From assembly GCA_000333855.2 (NCBI GenBank), contig CM007319.1, positions 854,653-918,652 of the forward strand: a DNA stretch of 64,000 nucleotides, given 5' to 3'. This DNA comes from Endotrypanum monterogeii. Taxonomy: Eukaryota > Euglenozoa > Kinetoplastea > Trypanosomatida > Trypanosomatidae. Of the stretch, positions 40,537 through 51,208 are shown one piece after another. The position numbers were made by a program, and so were the translations under genes. Numbering within the stretch: position 1 is the first letter of the stretch; each line of letters opens with the position of its first letter. Below the pieces are notes generated by a model. The model worked only from the letters and a program-made list of their open reading frames with translations. It ran no database searches and was not told the DNA's origin.

Positions 40537-41790
40537 ATGGCTGCTGGAAACTCTATTTCTGTGAAAGTGGATGTTCCGTCCCTGGTGAAGGGCCACGGCG
40601 CGCTAGAGATGCCGTACTACATCTACCCAGTCACAATACGCTTGCCTGGCTTCATGAGTGATGCTCAGTTCAGTCGGCGGTACAGTGACTTCGAGATGCT
40701 GCGGAGTCAACTGTGCGCAAGCTTTTGGTATTGCATTGTTCCACCTATCCCTGAGAAGGAGTCGGTGCAGGATAAGCTGGGAAAGCTGCCACGTATGGTT
40801 ACATCAAAGGAGACGAGTACATCGGAGGGAGACTTGCTCGAATACCGACGGATCAGTCTTCGACGTTTCCTGCAGCGACTCGCTTACCACCCCGTTCTCG
40901 GCAAGTCGGACCTTTTGCAGAAATTTACAAACGATGTCGAGTGGCGCCAGTGCTCTCGCAATCCAGTGAAGCCGCCTCGCTTTATGGCTTCGCCTTCGCT
41001 GGAGGAGATTGCCAGGTCATGGGTTCCGTCAAGCAGCACTTCTGGTGTTGGTGCTCCAGCAAGGGGTCTCGGTGAAGGGACTAATAACGATACTAGCCAA
41101 ACCGGATCTGCGTATCAATCAGCGCTGACTCATGAGCCGGTAGATGAGGCGACGTGGAGGGCGACAGGGGAATACGTTGGTGAGCTAGAGTCGAATCTGA
41201 AAAATATGCGCAACGTGCTTGAAGCGCTTGTTGACCGCCATCGGCGGGCCGCCGCCGCTGTGAGCAACTTTGCCACCTCGTTTGGCCTCATTGCGGAGGG
41301 GGAGGAGGATACCGAACTGCGCAACGCTATCGAAGGGGTACGGACCTGCGGTCGCAAGGTAGCGGATGTCTACAGCAAACATGCTGACAACGAATCGACG
41401 TGCCTGGTTAGCACACTCAGCTTTTATGTGGGCATGTGCGCAGCCGTGCGCGAGACTCTTAATCAAATGTTCAGTGCTCGCCAGTATCTGCGCAGCTTAC
41501 AGAAAAAGGTCAACGAGCTACAGACCTCCATCATGCATGCAAAGCCATCGAGCCAAATACAAATGCAGAGCGAGCTACACTTTTTGAATGAACAACGATC
41601 CAATCTTGAAGAAGAACTTGTCGACGCCGAGAAGACCTTCCGAAAAGAGTTCATATCTTTCCACGACAACAAGCAGATCGATGCAAAGGATATGCTGAGA
41701 AAGTTTGGCATGCTGGAGCTGAATTTCTCCAAGTCAATGAAACAGGAGTGGGACGAGCTTCGACCTCTGATGGAATCCCTCGCGACATAG
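40537..41790 (+). CDS. PX-BAR sorting nexin (SNX-BAR)
   Basis: A 417-residue protein from ATG 40537. Residues about 5-145 are a phox-homology domain. It shows the phosphoinositide-binding core RRYSDFEMLR (R47, R48, Y49), a Pro-rich loop IVPPIPEKE, and YRRISLRRFLQRLAYHPVLGKSDLLQKFTND, which is typical of the C-terminal PX helices. After a Ser/Gly/Thr-rich linker (about 160-205), residues about 205-417 are helical and coiled-coil in character (LESNLKNMRNVLEALVDRHRRAAAAV..., LRSLQKKVNELQT..., LNEQRSNLEEELVDAEKTF), consistent with a Vps5/SNX-type BAR domain. The protein should bind PI3P-containing endosomal membranes and shape tubules, possibly with retromer. It could be the SNX1/Vps5 or SNX4 class; I cannot separate these here. 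Confidence 0.85.
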   Translation: MAAGNSISVKVDVPSLVKGHGALEMPYYIYPVTIRLPGFMSDAQFSRRYSDFEMLRSQLCASFWYCIVPPIPEKESVQDKLGKLPRMVTSKETSTSEGDLLEYRRISLRRFLQRLAYHPVLGKSDLLQKFTNDVEWRQCSRNPVKPPRFMASPSLEEIARSWVPSSSTSGVGAPARGLGEGTNNDTSQTGSAYQSALTHEPVDEATWRATGEYVGELESNLKNMRNVLEALVDRHRRAAAAVSNFATSFGLIAEGEEDTELRNAIEGVRTCGRKVADVYSKHADNESTCLVSTLSFYVGMCAAVRETLNQMFSARQYLRSLQKKVNELQTSIMHAKPSSQIQMQSELHFLNEQRSNLEEELVDAEKTFRKEFISFHDNKQIDAKDMLRKFGMLELNFSKSMKQEWDELRPLMESLAT

Positions 41791-42490
41791 CTCAATCCGA
41801 GAAGAGCGGGCGACTAGGCATCCTCGTTTTTAGGCTTTTCGGTGCAGACATTTATAGGCGTCTGTATCAAGATGGCGGATGAGCAGCCCACTGCGTCGAT
41901 GCACGTTTTATTTTTTCTTTGACACGCCATCTTTCGTGACGTGGAGGTGGTGGTGGGTGGTGGTCCGCATCTGTTTTCGCGTTCCGGCGTAATCTCCTTC
42001 CCCACCTCTGTCGACCATCGGCGGCCACCTGACACGATTTATGCAGTTTTTTATCACTTTTTTGTAAGTACGTTTATCCATCGCGTGGCGTAGCGACACC
42101 TACGGAAACCTATCGTCTCTCGATGGACGGTTTCTTGCCGTTCGCGTGTTTTCTCGATGCGATGATGCTAGTGCAGTCTTTCCTACTAACAATAGCAGGA
42201 CGAATCTTAGGAGCCATGCGGTGAATGGCATCCCTCGCATACTGCCCTCGTCCGCATCACTTTCAGTGCGACCCTAAGCATTGACTCTGAACTGTCGGTG
42301 AGAAGAAGCAGGTGCCAGAAGCTGGTGACGAAACAAAAGTGAAGCTTTTCTTTTCACCTTCCACGACAGCAGATCACTGACGTGGCAAAGGTTGAGGGCA
42401 AGTGAGGAAAGAAAGAGAGAGGATTTCTTTTTTTGTTCCTATGCTTATCGAGCAGCAAGCTTCTCACGACAAAAGCAAAGAGTTCCATTG
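41791..42490 (+). other. Spacer between sorting nexin gene and repeat A2
   Basis: About 700 nt of fairly balanced composition, without long simple repeats and without a credible ORF. Nothing else seen. Confidence 0.65.
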
Positions 42491-43875
42491 TGTGGGCCTG
42501 CTACCAGTGGCTACGTAGCTGAGCTCAGTCGTTGGAGGCGAGAAGGGCCCTGAGGCAGCACCACACGGGCAACGTTTTTGCTCTCTGTGTGCCTTTCTTA
42601 ACCGTGCGCCCAACAGTCCACCTTGGAGAATGGTCCGTAGGCTGGCAATGCCGTCGCTTGCAGCGTCTCTCGACCACGTGCCGTCACGCGACTGATTCTT
42701 GCCCCTTCACGCACGTTGCGCGCGGGGCAAGAGGAGGCACCACAACATAACTGAGGGCGTTCCAGCACAGCTCCGCGGGAGAGCCGGCGGCCTCCTCGCG
42801 CTTCGCGTGCCCGCGACACTCGGCACCACGCGTGGCACCCCTCGTTCTAGAGTGCATGAGCTCGGTACGGTGCTCCGTGAGATGCAGGGAGGAGGGGCTG
42901 CTCCTTGGGCCTGGGTCTCCTTCACTGTGAGCGGAGCTAAGCATACCCGCCCAGAGCTTTGTTGCATGCAGGGACGAGAGGCGCTTGACGACAGCCTGGG
43001 TTTGCGTGAGAGGCAAGTCCACGACGCAGGAGGGGCCGACTGTTGCGCTGATGTTGGCCGACACGGGGTGCCTGTTCTACCTCCGTCTTCGCGTCCCATT
43101 GCTGCGCCGGTGAGGTTCTTCCCTCTTACCCCGCCTTCTGCACCGCTGGAGGCCGAAGTGGTCACCGAGACTAGCTCCTCCCTGCCCGTTTTGCGAGGGT
43201 GAGTCGGGTGGGCGTTGAGGGCAGTCCGTCGCCCGGCCNNNNNNNNNNNNNNNNNNNNNNNNNNNNNNNNNNNNNNNNNNNNNNNNNNNNNNNNNNNNNN
43301 NNNNNNNNNNNNNNNNNNNNNNNNNNNNNNNNNNNNNNNNNNNNNNNNNNNNNNNNNNNNNNNNNNNNNNNNNNNNNNNNNNNNNNNNNNNNNNNNNNNN
43401 NNNNNNNNNNNNNNNNNNNNNNNNNNNNNNNNNNNNNNNNNNNNNNNNNNNNNNNNNNNNNNNNNNNNNNNNNNNNNNNNNNNNNNNNNNNNNNNNNNNN
43501 NNNNNNNNNNNNNNNNNNNNNNNNNNNNNCCACCCCATGGAATGCGACAACTCGGGGGGGGGGGTGGATGGGTGGTGGTGGTGGTCGGGGCACGCACTGC
43601 TGTCTGTCACATCGGCGCGTCCGCGAGAGCCCCCCAGCCACTGCGGTCTGGGAAGGCCCTCGTGGATTGCGGCCCATCTGCAGCTGGGCTCTCGAGTCCT
43701 CTCGAGTCCAATAGGCGCCGCCCATCGGTGCCTATGTCCAACGCCGCGGTACGTAACCAACATGGAAGGTGCGATGCTGGGGGGGGGGAACCGGAGAAAG
43801 GGGGTGACGGTCCGTATGCCCTGACTTTCCGGCGAGGCTGTTACGGCTGTGGAGAATTGTATTTTAGCGTGGGTG
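42491..43875 (+). mobile_element. Interspersed repeat A, copy A2 (interrupted by assembly gap)
   Basis: Direct-orientation near-identical copy of A1. It begins at TGTGGGCCTG and ends at GCGTGGGTG. Bases 43239-43529 are N. The matching stretch in A1 (20406-20514) is only 109 bp, so the true copy length is probably about 1.2 kb, and the gap size is an estimate. Outside the gap only a few substitutions and G-run length changes were seen. Its flanks differ from those of A1 and A3, which supports independent insertion rather than segmental duplication of the region. Confidence 0.82.
43239..43529. other. Assembly gap (291 N)
   Basis: A run of 291 N inside repeat A2. The junction bases correspond to positions 20405 and 20515 of copy A1, predicting about 109 missing bases. 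Frames crossing the gap have no meaning. Confidence 0.98.
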
Positions 43876-45042
43876 AGTGACGGATGAATGACAGTCTCTT
43901 GAACCTGTAGTTGCATCAAAAAAAAAATGTTTATTATAGTGGTTGCGGCTGTTGCGGTCTCTGAACTTCTGACAATTTTTTTTAATTTTCTCTGCTTAGG
44001 CTGAGTGTCGCGTCCTTCTATGAAGCGGCAGTTTGTGTGCTTTTCGCGTCTCTTTAGTCTCCGTTGACCGGAAATTTGGATGCGGCCGATGAGCTGTAGC
44101 GTGGAAACAGAGCTGACTGTTTATGTAAAGCCGTTTGGTATGTAGGGACGTTAGCGCATTTTGTTTTCAGCTTTGTTAGACGGTGAGGTTGGCGGAGGTC
44201 CCTCTTACCGAGGATTGTGCTGAAGTTGCTTTTTTTTTTTGCAGGGTGAGGATGTGTCTGGCCTTTCTGTAATTTGCGAGGGAAACCGAATTATGTCGTG
44301 TTATCTTTTTGTTGTTTTTGAGCTACCCGTTACCCACGCCCCCTCCTACCTTTTTTCTGTAACGCTTTCTCGAATACGGTGTACGTGGCTGTTTGCTACT
44401 GCTGTAAGGATGGCGGGAGGATGTTGGTCGTTGGTGTGAGCGTGAGTTTTTTATTATTAATATGACGTATCCAGGATGTCCGCGCCCGTTTTTTTTTTAT
44501 TATTATCATCTATATCCGGATATATAGGTGGTTGCTGATCAAAATCCTTCCGTGCAAAACAAAGTAAAAAAAGAAAGAAGACCCCATGGGAGTCATAAGG
44601 AGCTGGTTAAGAAGAGGAATAATTCAAAGAGGAAGAACTGATTCAGCACGCGGCTAGGTGAGAGTAGTGTGAGCAGTCCTCTTCGCGCTACGCTGGTGGG
44701 TGTTCTTGAACCAGCAAATAGGCTGCCACACGGCTGTCCTCGCTAAGGGTAGTTATCCCGCATTAGTAATACCGTGTGCGTGAGAATGTACCTCACGCAT
44801 GAGATCCAATCACGCGAAGGGGGGTTTAGCAGAAAAAAAAAACATGTTTTCTTCTTCGTCAAATCTCAATTTCTAGCGGATGTGCTGTCATCTATAACTC
44901 CTTTACCCACCATTTTCTTCACGAACCTCTCATCTTCGCTTCGCCCATTATGTGTTGCTGTGCATAAAAGAGAATCATACACATGCGACAGTAGCTCTCC
45001 ATTCATGGTGACGGTGCTGGCATGAGGCAAGAAGAAATGTGA

Positions 45043-47150
45043 ACCCAGAGGGTTGATTTACGGAGGGCGTCTCGGCATGCTCGGTCATCAACATCAGCCG
45101 CCGTGGAGGAGATACAGCTTGACGCTCCCGGTTACATTTTCCCGCAGGCATCCTTGAGCCCGGAAGAGGACCTATCGCGGCATCTAAAGCCACAGCTGTT
45201 CCATCTTCGGTTCCCGTACCTGCACTCTACGTGGCTGTACTCACACATTTCTCTTGCGGATACCATCTATCTAAGGCTCTTGATCATCATCACGTGTTCT
45301 GCTGCTGTATTTTTTGCCCTTAACAAAAAAAACCGCCCCAATGTTTTTTTTTCTGACGAGAAATATTACTGTCCGTATGGAAATCGGCTATCGTAGTCCT
45401 TGGGGCACGTCTAGACTGTCTTTTCCAGTCTTTCCTCATTTGCTGTCTCTTCAGTTTGTGTAATTTCATCCAGAAGAATTGACTTAACGGAAAGGAGGTA
45501 GGGAGGCAGGAACGGATGCGGACATTCAACGGCACGGTAGCGTCGCTCTGGGTGAGAGGGTATCTCAGGTTAATGCTCGACCAGCTGTCCAACCTTCCTC
45601 TTCTTTCCTCAGGAAGATGATTCTGCATGGAGTACGTTAGAAAATCGACTTGCATGGACGTGTGGAGAGAAAAAATCGTGGTGGTGGTGAGGATCGCTGA
45701 CTTTGCTTGCTTGCATTCTCGTGAGATCCGCTACGGAGCAGGGCCACGGCGTTTTAATGTGACCCCTCCTTATCGAACATTTTCCGAAACAGCGGTGGCA
45801 GCGGCCCATAGCGCTCTTGACTCCGAGGCAGGGCATGCAGTGCCTTAAATATGAGCATCACTTTCTCTTTCTTCCAACTGACAAGAAAATTTCGTGTAGA
45901 CCCAGAGGCGTGTATGCTACGCATAACTCATCTCGGTGGCGTCAGCATACAAGTGCCAATGGGCCGCGCGGCCCCCCTAGGGGTTTCGTTGTTGGAGATG
46001 TTTGCTGTTTCCTCACTTCTTCAACCCACCGCAAGATGGCACCGCCTCAAGACAGCTCGTTTTTTTTTTTTCTGCAGGTCGTCGCTAGTGTCGACTCCGG
46101 CGGGTTGCAGGTAGGAATGCGGCGTTCGCTGATATCTGCAAAGTGTCGTGGGGTTTACCGCCGTATACGTACGTTTGTCTGCTCTCTCGCAAGGAGAGGA
46201 TATACCGCTCCAAGAAAACCCACTTGCGCGGGCACGTGATTACGTGTTTTGGCCCCATTTGTGAAGAGGGCAGCACATATTTTCTACAATTCCTGCCATG
46301 ACTTGTTGTCCACACTATCCAATGCAGTCTTTTCTGGTCATCCGTGGTAGTGAGAAATGCAGGCATGGCGACCGAGTAGCAAGTGTTGGTCCGACCTCAA
46401 GTATACGTTAGTTATCGTGGAGCTGCGGGACCACTCTATAGTGGGAAGGGGGTGAGAGGCGCGCACGCATACTTACGATATTCTTGCAGCCGCTCCTGCG
46501 TGGGTCGGGTGTATGTCTGCCGAGGCTGCACCGTAAGTGTGGTGACGGGCAGCTCTTGGGCTTGGACCCACCGCTAGGATATCGTCCACGCGCTGTAACC
46601 CTCGAAGACACTGTTTACTCGCCTACACGCGCGCCCTCAGCACCCATGAACACAAATGTTATCCTGATTGTCAGGAGAAAGGCTGTGTCCCTTTTTTTTC
46701 TTTTTTCCTAGCGTGTGTGTGTGTGTGTGTGTGTGTTTTCCACCATTGTGGATGCGTGGCCGAGCCTAATGGTGTATGACTGCGGTGTGTTGAGCGCCTC
46801 AAAACTTGACAAGTTTATGCGTCGCGATAGGCGGAGCGGGGGGGGGGGGAAGGAGGAGACCTTTCTGGTGGTCTCTCAAGTGCGTTTTTTGTTTTTTTTT
46901 ACCGGAGTTAGCTGATCGCTGCTCACGCAGGGAACATCAGCAACATCGTCCTCGCCTTGAGTACATTCTAAGGGCTTTGAAAGAGAAGGCGGGGAAGGAG
47001 GATCGATGCACTCAGTGGTCAGAAACCCCTTTTCATATTGACGTTATCTTTCGCGTAGATGTTTCGCAGATGACAGCGACGATGGCGCATAACGGCGATC
47101 TGTTGTCACCAGACCATTCTCCTCGGATACTCAGGCTTATCAGTTTTTAG
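45043..47150 (+). pseudogene. Possible degraded gene zone
   Basis: A speculative call. Within an otherwise T-rich spacer this stretch has several protein-like fragments that lack starts or are split between frames. One is 45043-45396: it contains EEIQLDAPGYIFPQASLSPE and ends with a hydrophobic LRLLIIITCSAAVFFAL, and has no ATG. Others are 45627-45848 (73 residues, ATG, just after a CTTCTTTCCTCAG acceptor-like site), 45851-46114 (87 residues, ATG almost adjoining the previous stop) and a frame at about 46910-47150 containing PRLEYILRALKEKAGKED, which follows a G-run and a T-run that break the frame. I recognise no family. The alternative is chance ORFs in balanced-composition DNA. Confidence 0.2.
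46713..46737 (+). repeat. (GT)n microsatellite
   Basis: About 12 GT units. Confidence 0.93.
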
Positions 47151-49152
47151 CACGAGTACTGCAGCTCCCTTCCGCCATGATGCGGCTCCACTCGTGAACC
47201 CCTGGCATGTTGCTGTGTTGCGATCATGGAGGCGTTGCCTGTGTTCCAATATGTTTATATACATATATTAAAAGGGAGCATAAGTACGGGGGGGGGGGCG
47301 TAGCGGGGTATGCACATTCAGGCACATATGTCCACAAAACGATACCTTCGCCCCTCTTCCACGTCACGTCTGCACACTGATCCCTCTATAGCCTCAAACC
47401 ATTCCTCGTTTTGTTGGTGGGATGAAGATGGCGACCTTGACGGTCACTTGATCCTTCTCATTTGAGGTGTGCGCTTGACATTTGTTTTAACCCTGGGCTC
47501 ATCTATATGATCCTTTACCTGTTGTGCCTTTGCGTGCCGCTTTCATGGGTAGCGCGCTGTCACGTCTCTTCCCTAGTTTTCTGAGGTCGTTCGCTTCCAG
47601 CTTCCGATTCCTGATTCTCACTCGCTGAAGGTCGGAAAGGCAGACACAGATGGCGAGGGGGGTAGAACTCGTCTTCTCCCCCTTCTTTTTTTTTCTGATA
47701 GGCCTCTATTTTTTCTTGCTGATTCTCGTTTTAACACCCGCTCGCATTTAAGCCTCTGTTTCGCACCTACACGCCTGTAGGTGCTGGAAGGGTCGATGAA
47801 GTTCACTACCGACTTCTGCTGAGGCCCGCGGTTGGGGAGGGAGGAGACGGGTTCGCAGTGTGTGGCACGGTACTTCCACAGATGAAGAGGGATTTGGCCT
47901 CCCTCACCCCAAACTGTTGACAAAATGTTTAACTTACCAACCTGACGGAAATTAGTTTTTTTTTTTCTGCGGTCGTTCCTCACTTGCAACTAAACTGTTT
48001 CACCGTACACATTGTTTCTGTCACGATGCACACGAATTCGTTCGAGGTGCTACGCTACGACGTTTTTTTTTCCCCATACAGGATAAGAGGAGCGGGATAT
48101 ATTTTTTAAAGCTCCTGATCACCCTCGGCAACACACAGTCTTGACACCACAAGAACAATAATTTAAAAAATGAGCTTTTTTAAAATGTGTAGAGGCTTTA
48201 CGAGTTTGATGTGGGATGTGCACCCCGCATGCTTTTTATTCCTTTTCTCATACACTGCCTTTTGCTCGGTCTTCACACTATGCTTCTTTTTTTTGTGTGT
48301 GATTGCCTGTATGCTTATCTCCCTCGAACCTCATCTCACACGTATCTCCTCTTCCCCCTTTTCCTCACCTCTGGATGATGTTTCACATCTAAAAATATCC
48401 TCACAAACAAACACAACCACGATGCTCATGGTGTCGTCAACTACCCCACGGATCCTTGATCGTTATTGTTATTATTGTTCCTATTTATAGCACAAACGCG
48501 CTCTCGTCCAGGGTTCTTCGTTCTATCAAACTGAGCGACCCCCCCCTTTCTTTCTCCTAAAGCGCTCTCTCTCCTGAATAGAGAGTAGCTACATCGCTGA
48601 CCCTAGCCTCATTTACATATTTTGCCTCCATCTTTCATTTTCACTATTCATATTTCCAGGAGTTTGAAACCGGAGGTGAGGCTACGCTGTTTTTGCCACA
48701 CTTCGGAAGCATAAGCGCGCACACAAGCACAAAGACCCGCTCTCTTCTTTCGAGAAGTTCCCAACAGCCCATTCTCCTCTCTCGACGACGTAATAAATAT
48801 AAGAGAGGAACGAAAAACGAAAAGAAAAAAGGTGCGTGGAGGATAGCACCCTCTCATACAAAAGTTCATGTATATATGTATATATTCCTCTTTTTTCTGT
48901 TAGCGTGCATGTACGCTCATTATCATTGATTTCATTTGCTTGAGCTATTTATTAACTGCCTTTATTCTGATTTTCGACCTCTGCGTTTATAAACGTCTAA
49001 CTGTAATGGGTCTCATTGGCTGTGAGTCTCATTTCCCTCCCAGTCCTACCACTCCCACTCCAAGTGTGGATTTGTCCTCACATTGAAAACTGTGGAGCCT
49101 TGACAATTTTTTTTTTTGAGGTAGGTTCTTGGTTCTAAAAGAATTTCCATTA

Positions 49153-49186
49153 AATATATATATATATATATATACATTTATATGTA
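49153..49186 (+). repeat. (AT)n microsatellite
   Basis: About 12 AT units followed by imperfect AT-rich sequence. Confidence 0.92.
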
Positions 49187-51050
49187 GATTATCATCATCA
49201 GGCGTTTGTGTGTGTATGTGTCTTCTGTCAATCGATTCAGCCTCGTTAGTTAGTGCGTCAGTCTTTGTTAACGTGGGTGCTTTCATTCCCCTTTTCCCCC
49301 CGAGGGAGGTGGACATTATTTATTCTTCACAAGTGGTGCAATCCAAACGCTCCTTCCACGTCTTGTAAGCCAAAAGTGTGTGTGTTTGTGTCTATGTGCT
49401 CTCTATTCCTCTATAATTGACTGTACGCATATATTGTGATTTATTTGAGCAATATTATTTCGTGAGAAGAAGCGGAAGAAGCGGCAGGTGGAGGGCAGAG
49501 GTAGCAGAAAAAAAAGACTGTCGATTGAGACAAGAGATTTTTGCATTCACTTGTCTTTTCGAAGGTTTTTTTTTTTTGTGTAGTGACTTGTGAAAGTGTA
49601 GCTCATCTTGTACGCTTTTTTATATCTTCACATTTTTATTTCCGGCTGCGGATTGTCTCTACTCATATCAAAAAAAAGGTGGAAAACAAACCTGGTGCCC
49701 TGCAGATGTAAATACGGACGTATTCGAGTGGGCACTATACTATGTTCAATAATTAGGCTTAACTCGACGATTTTATTTTTCTGCGCGAGGGTTTTACATA
49801 TTCAACGTATTTCGTCGAAAAGATATATTTTTGCCAATATATTTGGATTTCTCTGTTTTAGCCATTATCGCATCTCTACTTTTCAGGTTTTTTTCGCTTT
49901 TATCGACACTTTGAAGATTTTTGTTCGAGACATTTTTTTTTCTAGTTTGCTCTCTTCTCATCACCTTGTGTGTGTGTTGACTTTTCTAACTTTTCGTAGG
50001 TTTTTTGGTTTTTGTTTTGCGCCTCGGTGTCCCGCTTCTCTTCTACAGGAGATAGATGAAGACGTATCTTTCCCAGAAAAATACACCTTTGTTTGGAAAA
50101 ACGCGCATCAATTCGCACGAGTAAGAGGAGAGAGAGGGAGGGACAGGGAAGGGTTCAATTAACAAACAATTCGTCAACTAGGAAAAAACAAATATTTTTT
50201 TCTCGTTTTCCCTGTTTAGTGTCTGGTTGGAGGAAACAAAAATCCAGTACACCCACAGACACGCACACACAAATACATACATACAGAGAACCTCTCAGCG
50301 AAAGGAGGGGGGGGGGGCTACAGCTGGTTTGCTTTATTGATTTTGATTGTAGAGGAAGTTAGGTTTTTTTACATAGCATTTTTTTTTTTCACTGAAACTT
50401 TTTCATCTTGATTCTCTGCACTCTTCCCTTAGTTTAGTTATCTAGGTTCAAAAGATAGGCGCGTCTGTGTGTGCGTGCGTGCATTTCCGTGTCTTTTCAA
50501 TCGATAAAGCACCAGTCCATCCTCTTCAGCTTTCCCCTTTTTTATTCAACGACAGCGTGAAGATAATTCTGTGGAGGCTGTTCTTGTAATCGATCATCTT
50601 TCATGCGCTGCACCGGCTCTCACAAATTACACGTCGATTTCTTGAGCTTTCTCTGAGCAATTCAGTTTTTTTTTTTTTTTTCTCGCCCCCTTACACACCC
50701 ATAAATATTCATTTACATATATTTTTATCCGCGCGTATATCAGGTTTCAGTGTCTTTGAAAGAAAAAAACTCTATTTTATTTTTCGAAGGGAAAAGGCCG
50801 CTTTGCGCTGTGGATTATCCACTTTGCCTTGTCCATCTTCAGGGGAGGTTACACATCCATTTTGATACTCCTCGTTAAAAAAAAAAGCGAAAGTCTGTCG
50901 AAGCAATCAGTACGTGGTGGTGCGGGAGAGAGGAGGCTGTGGGACGCAAAGGGGGGGGTATTTGGTGAGACAAGCGAGGTTGGCTTACCAGGCGTGGTAC
51001 TGAACCGATCATCAACAGCAGGTCTCCTTGGTGCCGTTCTCATCTTCAAA

Positions 51051-51084
51051 AAATAATAATAATAATATATATATATATATATAT
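51051..51084 (+). repeat. (AAT)n-(AT)n composite
   Basis: About four AAT units running into about ten AT units, some 130 nt upstream of the ATG at 51209. Confidence 0.93.
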
Positions 51085-51114
51085 CAATCGAACGATTGCA
51101 CTGTAGTAAGCTGC

Positions 51115-51125
51115 TGCTTTTCTAG
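51115..51125 (+). promoter_or_regulatory. Putative trans-splice acceptor of the 51209 gene
   Basis: A short pyrimidine-rich stretch GCTTTTCTAG with AG at 51124-51125, about 83 nt before the ATG. Other acceptors further upstream are possible. Confidence 0.35.
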
Positions 51126-51208
51126 GTTAACAGTCGATTGTTGTTACGCCGCACGGTCAACGAAGGGAGCTCACACACTCAAAAAGAACGGGACACGGAG
51201 CAAGAGGT

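Larger units (their letters stand above)
43876..51208 (+). other. 7.3-kb gene-poor spacer upstream of the 51209 membrane-protein gene
   Basis: No intact protein gene supported. It includes T-runs (44230-44240, 46062-46070, 47959-47968, 49569-49579, 50666-50682), (GT)n (46713-46737), a G-run (about 46839-46849), (AT)n (about 49153-49186) and AAT/AT (51051-51084). Sequence between about 45040 and 47150 is more balanced in composition and holds several partial, mutually out-of-frame ORF pieces (listed as a possible relic). Frames in 47.2-51.2 kb are mostly Phe/Ser/Lys-rich and non-ATG. Confidence 0.7.

Noticed and set aside
47618..47989. 123-codon antisense ORF, Lys/Arg-rich
   Set aside because: Starts at TTG, antisense to the gene cluster, and is made from pyrimidine runs read in reverse.
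49608..50162. 184-codon Phe/Ile-rich ORF that could look like a membrane protein
   Set aside because: Begins at TTG, and the hydrophobicity comes from AT-rich, T-rich DNA; no acceptor/ATG arrangement.
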